Positions 27,503 through 35,125 of a stretch of 35,125 nt of DNA are shown piece after piece (the stretch's first letter is position 1; each line of letters opens with the position of its first letter). The DNA is from Lactobacillaceae bacterium (GTDB lineage Bacteria; Bacillota; Bacilli; Lactobacillales; Lactobacillaceae): positions 1 through 35,125 of the forward strand of contig JAISIV010000027.1 of NCBI GenBank assembly GCA_031261865.1, given 5' to 3'. The notes beneath the pieces are model-generated. The model was not told the origin of the DNA. It did not search any database and saw nothing but the letters and a program-made list of their open reading frames with translations. The translations under genes were made by a program, and so were the position numbers.

Positions 27503-27545
27503 GTTAATTTAATATATTTCAACTGTTACAAATCTAGGGAGAAAT

Positions 27546-27562
27546 TGTAAATATTCTGTGAA
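27546..27562 (+). promoter_or_regulatory. Candidate WalR (YycF) box
   Basis: TGTAAA-N5-TGTGAA, one mismatch to TGTWAH-N5-TGTWAH, upstream of a NlpC/P60 gene. Confidence 0.5.
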
Positions 27563-27596
27563 TAGGGCGTTATTTATCCTCCGTATTGTATTTTTT

Positions 27597-28532
27597 ATGG
27601 AAATATCTAAATCCCTACTTACAGCTTTAACAATTACAACAATACCTGCAGCAACTTTGGCAACCAGCGTATCTGCTGACGCTAAAGATGCTTCTAGTAG
27701 TTCATCAAGTAATCTTAAAAAAATCGTAAAAGCTGCAGCAGCGACAGTCGAAAAACGCGACACAATATATAAAAATAAATTAGTTATTGTTAAACAAACA
27801 GTAACTTTAACTGTTGACGAAAAACCAGTTAGTCGTACGGAAATTCAAACATCATCAAATAAAACCCTTTGGGTTAATTCTTCTGAATTAAAGAAATTGT
27901 CTAAAGTTGATACTAAGACGGCTCAAAATACTCAAGTCCGCATCGTTACAAAAGACGGTAGCAATAATGGCCTTTATGCAGATCCATATATGACTACCGT
28001 CGATTCATCAAATCAAAACAACGATGCTGAATCTCGTAATGGTCAAACTGTTACCGCTTTACAAGAAGCAATTGTTGAAAATGCAGATGGTAGTACGACT
28101 AAAATGCTTCAAGTAAAAATAGGTGATCAAGCATATTGGATTGACGAAGTCGATACTACAACCAATCTATTTGATTGGGTTTCAGCAGCCCAAGCAGCAT
28201 CCGGTGTCCCTTATGTTTGGGGCGGTTCGACTATGAGTGGATTTGATTGCTCTGGCTTCGTTAATTATGTTCGTGCAAATTCTGGACAATCATATCTTGG
28301 TCGCACTACTTATCAACAAGCTGCCACTTTACGTGCTCAAGGAGTTCAACAAGTTTCGCTTTCTGAAGCTCAACCTGGTGATCTATTGTTCTGGGGCGGA
28401 ACTGGATCTGAATATCATGTTGCTATTTACGCGGGTAATGGAATGACTTATTCTGCTACAGCACCTGGGCAATTATCGGGTCTACATCCAGTATTTGCTG
28501 GAGCACAAGTCTACAAAATGAATTTAAGCTAA
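27597..28532 (+). CDS. Secreted NlpC/P60 peptidoglycan hydrolase (start moved from 27558)
   Basis: Signal peptide MEISKSLLTALTITTIPAATLATSVSA; YVWGGSTMSGFDCSGFVNYV, QPGDLLFW, HVAIYAGNG motifs. Confidence 0.92.
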   Translation: MEISKSLLTALTITTIPAATLATSVSADAKDASSSSSSNLKKIVKAAAATVEKRDTIYKNKLVIVKQTVTLTVDEKPVSRTEIQTSSNKTLWVNSSELKKLSKVDTKTAQNTQVRIVTKDGSNNGLYADPYMTTVDSSNQNNDAESRNGQTVTALQEAIVENADGSTTKMLQVKIGDQAYWIDEVDTTTNLFDWVSAAQAASGVPYVWGGSTMSGFDCSGFVNYVRANSGQSYLGRTTYQQAATLRAQGVQQVSLSEAQPGDLLFWGGTGSEYHVAIYAGNGMTYSATAPGQLSGLHPVFAGAQVYKMNLS

Positions 28533-28537
28533 CCGTG

Positions 28538-28562
28538 GGCGCCGATAAGGCGTCTTTTTTTG
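28538..28562 (+). terminator. Intrinsic terminator after NlpC/P60 gene
   Basis: ggcgcc-gataa-ggcgtc + T run. Confidence 0.7.
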
Positions 28563-28580
28563 TGAACTTTTAAGGATTTT

Positions 28581-28609
28581 TTGCTGTCGTTTCTTAGTGT
28601 TGTTATAAG
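28581..28609 (+). promoter_or_regulatory. SigA-type promoter of the 28616 gene
   Basis: TTGCTG (28581-28586), 17 nt, TATAAG (28604-28609). Confidence 0.55.
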
Positions 28610-28615
28610 ATAATT

Positions 28616-29272
28616 GTGAGGCAAATTTTCATGCAAATTTACATATATGGTTTTATCGTTTTTATATCGCTCTCTATTCTTTTTTTGTTAGCCACTATCT
28701 TATTTTTCGTGCGCTGGCGAGTGCTTAATTTTACCGAACAAGGTCAAAAGAATCGCAAGAATTTTTTCATAGCACTTCTTACGTTAATTGTTTTTGCAGC
28801 GGCCGCCGGTGGAACATTTATCCTTGGAAAGTCATACGTTAAAGATGCATTTTTCAAGCAGACAAATACCATTAACTCTAAAGTTGATTCAATCGCTCAA
28901 AAATCCGACGATTACTTTGTCGATATCCTTCAAGAATTAGAAAAGAAAAATTCCGACAACGGGGATGATGCTAAAGATTACGTCAAAAAGCACCAATCAG
29001 CGTTAAAGAAAATTAATTCTAACTTAGAGGAAATGGATTCTGATTTGACTAATTTAGCAAATGACGAAACCACTAAAAAGTATGGAAATGACTCATACAA
29101 AAAAGTCATTTCTCAATACAAAGTTATTCGTAAAGTTCTCAAAAACGAATATGATTTCATTTCTGATCCAACTGGCAGCTATCAAAATATGAAGACAAAA
29201 TTGTCCACTTACCGGAGCAATATGTCTAACAATATCTCAACACTCAATCAGTTAGTAAAGCAGGTAAATTGA
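28616..29272 (+). CDS. Uncharacterised membrane protein, two TM helices plus coiled-coil-like extracellular part (GTG 28616 or ATG 28631)
   Basis: Two hydrophobic stretches then charged helical region. Confidence 0.7.
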   Translation: MRQIFMQIYIYGFIVFISLSILFLLATILFFVRWRVLNFTEQGQKNRKNFFIALLTLIVFAAAAGGTFILGKSYVKDAFFKQTNTINSKVDSIAQKSDDYFVDILQELEKKNSDNGDDAKDYVKKHQSALKKINSNLEEMDSDLTNLANDETTKKYGNDSYKKVISQYKVIRKVLKNEYDFISDPTGSYQNMKTKLSTYRSNMSNNISTLNQLVKQVN

Positions 29273-30093
29273 ATAAAGTTCTTACAATTGAACACCCCAA
29301 AAAAGCCATGGTTATCTCAGATATCCATGGTTTTTGGCAAGCTCTACAAAAAATAACTGAATTACCCGAATACCATAATCCTGAATATCAATTAATATTC
29401 TTAGGAGATTACACCGACGGTGGTGCATCTAATCCGCGTGACCCTAAAAAAGTTATTGATTTTATTACCGACGAAGTATTGAATCATGATGCATTACTCG
29501 TTCATGGAAACCATGACGACATGTTGTTAGGAACCGCCAACAATCAGATGGATAAGTTCGACAACTGGTCGTATAACGGTCGTTCTCAAACTTTGCGGGA
29601 ACTGGGAATTCCCGACAGCGATGATATTGAAGTAGTTAGCAGTTATCTAAAAGATCTTCTACCTGATTATTTGAATGTTTTGAATAACGCTCCATATTTA
29701 ATCGAGGATCAAAATCGTATCTTTGTTCACGCTGGAATTAATTGGTATCTTTCCGATTACAAAAAGACGACCCGAGAAGATATGGTGTGGTTAAGGCAGG
29801 AATATCTTTTTGTTACCAATGTTCCTTTGGGTTTTGCGACACCAGGGCATCCAGTGCCAGCAAAACTAATTCATCAAAATCAAACAGACAAGGTTATTTT
29901 CACTGGACACACACCTGCATCTTTAATCACTGGAGATGCGGCTGGTTTTCCTGCAAAATTGGAAAGTGTCCGTTATGGCCTTCCTAGATACGTAATCGAT
30001 GGTGGTTCACATGGAACGCCAAATGCCGGTTTAAACGTGGTGATTGTCGACGCTGACGGCAGCATTATCCGAACTGAAAAATTATTTGGCTAA
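29269..30093 (+). CDS. Metallophosphoesterase (serine/threonine phosphatase-like), TTG start
   Basis: ISDIHGFWQAL, FLGDYTDGG, LVHGNHDDM, FTGHTPA motifs. Confidence 0.9.
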   Translation: MNKVLTIEHPKKAMVISDIHGFWQALQKITELPEYHNPEYQLIFLGDYTDGGASNPRDPKKVIDFITDEVLNHDALLVHGNHDDMLLGTANNQMDKFDNWSYNGRSQTLRELGIPDSDDIEVVSSYLKDLLPDYLNVLNNAPYLIEDQNRIFVHAGINWYLSDYKKTTREDMVWLRQEYLFVTNVPLGFATPGHPVPAKLIHQNQTDKVIFTGHTPASLITGDAAGFPAKLESVRYGLPRYVIDGGSHGTPNAGLNVVIVDADGSIIRTEKLFG

Positions 30094-30709
30094 TCATAGC
30101 TCCATAAGTTAGAAACGGTATAAAAGCCGTTTTCTTATTACCCGAAAATAACGAATAAGCAATCGTTGCAATGCAAGCTAGGATTACTGCAAGTAAAAAG
30201 TAGTGAACACTTAGCATTGATAAAAGTACCAACAATACCGGGATATCACCTTCGCCTAATTGCGCCGTGAGAATAACTGAAAAATATAAAAAGATGAACA
30301 GACTTACTAAAAATACAGGTGAGACATCTCTTAAATTTTCCAAAAATAAAAACGGTAACGGCAATAAAATCCACGAACTGCTTGTTTGATTAAAACTGTC
30401 TTCCTCGCTACAAAACAACAACAAGATGAAAACTAATAGCACGCGATAATCATCAACCGTCAAAAATAACATTCCATAAGCAAATTCGATGATTGGATAT
30501 TTGATTGCAATTCTCTGATGACAAATGGCGCATCTCCCGAAAGACATTAGCCAACCAAACACTGGTACTAATGAGATTGGTGCAATTGGCTGCCGGCAGT
30601 TGTCACAATACGAAAACCCACTTAAAGAAAGTCGTAAGTTTAGACGGTATGCCAAACACAATGTTGCAGAGGCCAAACTGGCACCTAAAATAAATAAAAA
30701 TATTCTCAT
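30065..30709 (-). CDS. comC: Type IV prepilin peptidase (ComC-like)
   Basis: CDNC...CAICHQRIAIKYPIIEFAYGMLF Zn/leader-peptidase domain and GEGDIP (GxGD) motif; MRIFLFILGASL start. Confidence 0.85.
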   Translation of the reverse strand: MRIFLFILGASLASATLCLAYRLNLRLSLSGFSYCDNCRQPIAPISLVPVFGWLMSFGRCAICHQRIAIKYPIIEFAYGMLFLTVDDYRVLLVFILLLFCSEEDSFNQTSSSWILLPLPFLFLENLRDVSPVFLVSLFIFLYFSVILTAQLGEGDIPVLLVLLSMLSVHYFLLAVILACIATIAYSLFSGNKKTAFIPFLTYGAMISQIIFQFG

Positions 30710-30716
30710 ACTTATT

Positions 30717-30743
30717 AATACGTAAAGCAGTCCGAGGAACGAC
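30717..30743 (-). promoter_or_regulatory. Putative comC alternative-sigma promoter: GTCGTT-N15-CGTATT
   Basis: Minus strand: GTCGTT 30743-30738, 15 nt, CGTATT 30722-30717, 7 nt to ATG 30709. Confidence 0.65.
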
Positions 30744-30800
30744 AAAATAGGAGTTACTTACAAAATGTAAGCGCTTTTATACCCTTGTATAATTATTTTG

Positions 30801-33644
30801 ATGAGTGATAAAAAAATTGAAATAAGAGGCGCCCGCGCCAACAATTTAAAAAATGTAGATGTCGATATTCCAAAGAATTCGCTTACTGTTATGACCGGTC
30901 TTTCTGGCTCTGGTAAGTCTTCTTTGGCTTTCGACACGTTATATGCTGAAGGACAACGTCGTTATGTTGAAAGTCTTTCAGCTTACGCACGCCAATTCTT
31001 AGGACAAATGGAAAAACCTGATGTTGATTCTATTGATGGATTGTCACCAGCTATTTCTATTGACCAAAAAACTACCAACAATAATCCACGTTCAACGGTT
31101 GGAACGGTTACTGAAATTAACGATTATATGCGTTTATTGTTTGCCCGCATTGGAAAACCAGAGCAAACTGGCGATGTTGAAGTCTTACCAACGGTCGACC
31201 AAATCGTTGAAAAGATTATGGCTTTTGGAGAAAAAACACGTCTCCAAATTTTCGCCCCAATTGTCCAACACCAAGCTGGAACTCATAAAACAGCCCTTGA
31301 AAATGCCAAGAAACTAGGATATGTTCGTGTCCGAATTGATGGTGAAGTTCAAGAATTTGAAGAAATGGAAACACTTGAACTCGACCGCGAATCATTCCAC
31401 GATATCGAAATCATGATCGATCGTGTTGTCATCAATGATGAATCTCGTTCACGTATTTTTGATGCCGTTGAAGCCGCGGGCAAATTAGCCGACGGTATGG
31501 TTTATGTCGAAGTGCTTGGCGACAAAATCTATAAGTTTTCCGATCACTATACGGGTGCCTTAAAAGATTTCAAAGTAGGCCGTCTAGAACCAAGATTGTT
31601 TTCATTCAATGCTCCACTTGGTGCCTGTGAAGTGTGTCAAGGATTGGGTGTTTTGCGTGAAGTTGATTTGGATCTATTGATTCCTGATGATTCTCTCACC
31701 ATTCGTCAAGGCGTAATTGCCGCTTTCAATTCAACAAGCAACACTTATTATCTAGATATGCTTGTTCAATTCGCCGAACAAAGCGGAATTGATGTTGATA
31801 CTCCTTGGAAGAAGTTGCCAAAGCGTCAAAAGGATCTTATTCTTCAAGGTTCAAACAAACCATTCCATTTCCACGCATCATCTGATTTTGGTGGAATCAC
31901 CGATAAAGATATGGTTTTCGAAGGAGTTGTTCCAAACATCAAGCGTCGTTTTGAAAGCTCTGATTTTGCTCGCGAAACTATGGGTAAGTATATGTCTGAA
32001 TTGACTTGTTCAGCTTGTGGTGGTTACCGTTTAAATCCAGCTGCACTTTCTGTAAAAATTCGTGGACGCCACATCGGACAAATCAATGAACTTCCTGTTC
32101 AAAAAGAAATCGACTGGTTCGATGATTTGAAACTTGAAGACAATGAAGCTGAAATTGCTCAACCAATCGTTAAAGAAATTAAAGATCGGCTTGGATTCTT
32201 AAGTTCAGTCGGTCTTAATTACTTAACATTGTCTCGCTCTGCGGGAACTTTGTCGGGTGGTGAAAGTCAGCGTATTCGTCTAGCTACTCAAATCGGTTCA
32301 AACCTTTCAGGTGTTCTATATGTTTTAGATGAACCTTCAATCGGGCTTCATCAACGCGATAACGACATGCTTTTAAATTCACTTCGCAAGATGCGCGATT
32401 TAGGAAATACGTTAGTTATTGTCGAACACGATGAAGACACTATGAATGCCGCCGACTACTTAATTGATGTCGGTCCCGGAGCTGGAGAACAAGGTGGTCA
32501 AATTATTGCCGCCGGAACCCCTGCTCAAGTTCGTAAAAATAGTAAATCAATTACCGGTAAATATTTATCTGGTAAGAAATTTATTCCGGTTCCTGAAAAA
32601 AGACGCCAAGGTAACGGTCAATTTGTTGAAATCAAAGGGGCCGCAGCAAACAACCTTAAGAACGTCGATGTTAAGTTCCCATTAGGTGAATTCATCGCCG
32701 TTACTGGAGTCAGTGGTTCAGGTAAGTCTTCTCTTGTGAACACTATTCTCAAACGCGCTCTTAAACAAAAGCTTAATAACAATTCTGAAAAGCCTGGTAA
32801 ATATGAAAGTATTTCAGGATACGAGGGAATTGAAAAGATTGTTGACATCGACCAACAACCGATAGGACGTACGCCTAGATCTAACCCAGCTACTTATACT
32901 GGTGTTTTCGATGATATTCGCGATTTGTTTGCTCAAACCAACGAAGCTAAAATGCGCGGATATAAAAAAGGCCGTTTTAGCTTTAATACCCGCGGTGGCC
33001 GCTGTGAAAACTGTCAAGGTGATGGTGTGATCAAAATTGAAATGAACTTCCTTCCAGACGTTTATGTTACTTGTGATGTTTGTGGTGGAACCCGTTACAA
33101 CTCTGAAACCCTTGAAGTTACATACCGCGACAAGAACATTTCTGAAGTTTTGAATATGACTGTCCAAGATGCCTTGAAGTTCTTCGAACCAATTCCAAAG
33201 ATTGCTCGTAAGTTGCAAACTATTTCTGATGTTGGTTTGGATTATGTCCGTTTAGGACAATCCGCAACCACTTTATCTGGTGGAGAAGCTCAACGTATGA
33301 AATTAGCCTCAGAGTTGCATCGCCTGCAATCAGGTAAGAACTTCTATATTCTCGATGAACCAACTACCGGTCTTCACGTCGATGATATTTCTCGTTTGTT
33401 AGACGTTCTACAACGTCTTGTTGAAGCCGGCAATACCGTATTGGTTATCGAACACAACCTAGATGTTATTAAGACAGCCGATTGGATTATCGATATGGGA
33501 CCTGAAGGAGGTGAAGGTGGTGGAACAGTTATCGCCGAAGGAACTCCCGAAGAAATTATTGAAGTCCCTGAATCGTATACTGGCCAATATCTAAAAACCA
33601 TCATGGAACGCGATATCGCACGTGCCAATGGGTTAAAAGTTTAA
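30801..33644 (+). CDS. uvrA: Excinuclease ABC subunit A
   Basis: IRGARANNLKNVDVDIPKNSLTVMTGLSGSGKSSLAFDTLYAEGQRRYVESLSAYARQFL; Zn fingers; full length. Confidence 0.97.
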   Translation: MSDKKIEIRGARANNLKNVDVDIPKNSLTVMTGLSGSGKSSLAFDTLYAEGQRRYVESLSAYARQFLGQMEKPDVDSIDGLSPAISIDQKTTNNNPRSTVGTVTEINDYMRLLFARIGKPEQTGDVEVLPTVDQIVEKIMAFGEKTRLQIFAPIVQHQAGTHKTALENAKKLGYVRVRIDGEVQEFEEMETLELDRESFHDIEIMIDRVVINDESRSRIFDAVEAAGKLADGMVYVEVLGDKIYKFSDHYTGALKDFKVGRLEPRLFSFNAPLGACEVCQGLGVLREVDLDLLIPDDSLTIRQGVIAAFNSTSNTYYLDMLVQFAEQSGIDVDTPWKKLPKRQKDLILQGSNKPFHFHASSDFGGITDKDMVFEGVVPNIKRRFESSDFARETMGKYMSELTCSACGGYRLNPAALSVKIRGRHIGQINELPVQKEIDWFDDLKLEDNEAEIAQPIVKEIKDRLGFLSSVGLNYLTLSRSAGTLSGGESQRIRLATQIGSNLSGVLYVLDEPSIGLHQRDNDMLLNSLRKMRDLGNTLVIVEHDEDTMNAADYLIDVGPGAGEQGGQIIAAGTPAQVRKNSKSITGKYLSGKKFIPVPEKRRQGNGQFVEIKGAAANNLKNVDVKFPLGEFIAVTGVSGSGKSSLVNTILKRALKQKLNNNSEKPGKYESISGYEGIEKIVDIDQQPIGRTPRSNPATYTGVFDDIRDLFAQTNEAKMRGYKKGRFSFNTRGGRCENCQGDGVIKIEMNFLPDVYVTCDVCGGTRYNSETLEVTYRDKNISEVLNMTVQDALKFFEPIPKIARKLQTISDVGLDYVRLGQSATTLSGGEAQRMKLASELHRLQSGKNFYILDEPTTGLHVDDISRLLDVLQRLVEAGNTVLVIEHNLDVIKTADWIIDMGPEGGEGGGTVIAEGTPEEIIEVPESYTGQYLKTIMERDIARANGLKV

Positions 33645-33649
33645 AATTT

Positions 33650-33679
33650 CTAATCATCTCCTGTGAAAGGGGGTGATTT
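33650..33679 (+). terminator. Intrinsic terminator after uvrA
   Basis: aatca(tctcc)...(ggggg)tgatt + T run. Confidence 0.7.
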
Positions 33680-33799
33680 TTTAATTAAATTCGTTCTCTA
33701 CGAACGGGACCATAATGCCTTTACTTGAGACTGGTAGGAAGTATAGAAAAAGCTTATGCAACAACCATTTGCCTTGACTTTTGCTGCTTAATTTTGAGC

Positions 33800-33901
33800 G
33801 CTTTACTACATAGTAAAGCAGTTATTTTGTTGACAAAACAAAAAATACCTGCTTTACTACATAGTAAAGCAGTTATTTTGTTGACAAAACAAAAAATACC
33901 T
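33800..33901. repeat. Perfect 51-bp tandem duplication (2 copies) upstream of the toxin-antitoxin operon
   Basis: GCTTTACTACATAGTAAAGCAGTTATTTTGTTGACAAAACAAAAAATACCT at 33800 and 33851; contains inverted repeat GCTTTACT-ACAT-AGTAAAGC and TTGACA. Confidence 0.95.
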
Positions 33902-33923
33902 GCGAAAAATTTTAGGAGCATTT

Positions 33924-34670
33924 ATGAGTGACGAGTCAAGAGGAGTGAGAATATCCTTTTCTGCGGTTAAAAATTGGGAAGAAGGCAAGTTACCTTATTC
34001 TGAAGAAGTTGTTGAATTTACTTGGTATAAAGGTTTGAGTTGGCAACAGAAACAAAAATCTTCAATCTCGATGCGAGAATCAATTGTTTTAAAAAAACCA
34101 GACGCGAAGGTTTTAGAGATATCGACAAAATCCGATAACTACGAATTTGCGCAGAAACTTAGTGCTATGAATTTGAAGGTTGATGGTCAAACATTAGAAA
34201 ATGTCTTTCAATCCGGAAAGGTGTTTGATGAGAAGAGAGGGCCAAATCTTGATTTATTAAAAACGTCACCTCAAAAAGCGAAACAGTTCAACAGAGGTTT
34301 AAATCCACATTTGAAGTATTTTCAATATAAAAATAAGAAATTTCCATTAGAACCTAAAACGATATTTTACGACTACTTGTATCTTAAGGCCCTTGTTCAA
34401 AATTCTAATATTGCAGAAAAATTGCTCGATTACGACGCGTTTACCGACATTGAGTTTAACCAAAAAATCGCTTACGATACAGTTAAAGGCCCATTCAATT
34501 CTCAGGCTCGAAGCGCCGCGATTTACGTTACTCTTCGAAAGGCGAAAATAACACCTAATGAAATACTCGACTTAATTAACTCTTCTACTGATCTGCAAAA
34601 ATTATATCCAGCAAAAAAAGAAGTTTCGGCAATTGAAAAACCTGACGTTCAATTGGGGTTGTTTTCGTGA
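33924..34670 (+). CDS. DarT1-associated NADAR-family antitoxin
   Basis: VEFTWYKGLSWQQKQKSI, LSAMNLKVDGQTLENVFQSGKVFDE, FPLEPKTIFYDYLYLKAL, LLDYDAFTDIEFN, QARSAAIYVTL match remembered features of the DarT1-associated NADAR family; SD taggag. Confidence 0.75.
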   Translation: MSDESRGVRISFSAVKNWEEGKLPYSEEVVEFTWYKGLSWQQKQKSSISMRESIVLKKPDAKVLEISTKSDNYEFAQKLSAMNLKVDGQTLENVFQSGKVFDEKRGPNLDLLKTSPQKAKQFNRGLNPHLKYFQYKNKKFPLEPKTIFYDYLYLKALVQNSNIAEKLLDYDAFTDIEFNQKIAYDTVKGPFNSQARSAAIYVTLRKAKITPNEILDLINSSTDLQKLYPAKKEVSAIEKPDVQLGLFS

Positions 34671-35125
34671 AAACCTCTGACCAAAGAAAGGCAGACCTCA
34701 TTTTCTTAAGAGGCAGGGGCGTTGAACACTTTCTGCATTTTTCTCCCCTTGAAAATTTGACGTCCATTCTCGAGAACGGTTTGAAACCAAGGCACGATTT
34801 AAAAGAGAATGAATTCGTTCCAACTGATGAAGACAGATACGATGGGATTAACCATTTAAATTTGTCGATTCAAGTTCCAAACCGGACGATGCTTTACCAG
34901 AAAAAAGATGGACAATCTAAGTTGAATGTTCAGGGTTGGGTGATGATAGCAATAGATTTGAATATTTTAACGAATGAAACAATGGATTACCAGTTTATTT
35001 TTCGAAATGGCGCATCTAATAATTCCGAGAAAGATGTCAGCGTCCAAAAACTTTTTGGCGGAGATAGAGATAGACTTGATGATTCATGGCCAACCGATAA
35101 TCAATCAGAAATCTGGATTGAGGGT
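34667..35125 (+). CDS. DarT-like (DarT1) DNA ADP-ribosyltransferase toxin, GTG start, 3' end outside window
   Basis: LHFSPLENLTSILENGLKPR N-terminal motif, DGINHLNLSIQVPN, WPTDNQSEIWIEG resembling the (P)TDxQAExL(V) DarT motif; GTGA overlap with upstream stop. Confidence 0.75.
   Translation, partial: MKTSDQRKADLIFLRGRGVEHFLHFSPLENLTSILENGLKPRHDLKENEFVPTDEDRYDGINHLNLSIQVPNRTMLYQKKDGQSKLNVQGWVMIAIDLNILTNETMDYQFIFRNGASNNSEKDVSVQKLFGGDRDRLDDSWPTDNQSEIWIEG

Noticed and set aside
28586-28612. Further GTCGTT-containing promoter upstream of the 28616 gene
   Set aside because: GTCGTT is present, but the hexamer after 15 nt is AAGATA, not CGTAT; TTGCTG-N17-TATAAG explains the promoter better.
30746-30800. 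LexA/SOS box upstream of uvrA
   Set aside because: No clear CGAAC-N4-GTTCG-type site between comC and uvrA; only a TTACA-AAA-TGTAA inverted repeat of unknown meaning.
33725-33931. 68-aa ORF with a repeated ALLHSKAVILLTKQKIP peptide
   Set aside because: Created by the 51-bp (17-codon) promoter duplication; TTG start, no SD, overlaps the NADAR start. Best treated as non-coding.

Overview
The window is a low-GC Lactobacillales-type chromosome segment (the rpoE-pyrG-murA-rpmE2 order supports this), mostly housekeeping genes on both strands. Recognised genes: mvaA (3' part), a CDF cation pump, mntH-usp, a YwfO-type HD hydrolase, ywiB, rpoE, pyrG, murA, rpmE2, an aldo/keto reductase, an MFS and a POT transporter, a fused ABC exporter, a Cof-type HAD phosphatase, pgcA, a diacylglycerol/lipid kinase, an RlmD/RumA-type methyltransferase, a NlpC/P60 hydrolase, a metallophosphatase, a prepilin peptidase (comC) and uvrA. 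The right end holds a NADAR-DarT1-like toxin-antitoxin pair, cut by the window edge. Main observations: (1) a bipartite motif GTCGTT-N15-CGTAT(A/T/G) lies 7-9 nt before the start codons of comC and of two uncharacterised loci (7458 and 20180). It is tandemly repeated at a ~61-bp period at the latter two, which suggests an alternative (ComX/SigH-like) sigma-factor promoter and new members of a competence regulon. (2) Many genes lack a Shine-Dalgarno and carry a -10-like hexamer ending 6-7 nt before the start codon, suggesting leaderless mRNAs. The extreme case is HAD/pgcA, whose divergent start codons are 11 bp apart. (3) A NADAR/DarT1 operon sits behind a perfect 51-bp tandem duplication carrying a palindrome and TTGACA. 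(4) pyrG has a GGGC-start attenuator, and a rod-shaped RNA lies upstream of mntH-usp. (5) In-frame TAA codons interrupt mvaA and a membrane-protein gene. (6) A promoter is nested in a terminator before the POT transporter. No tRNA, rRNA, CRISPR array or transposase was seen. All calls come from reading the sequence and the supplied ORFs; no searches were run.
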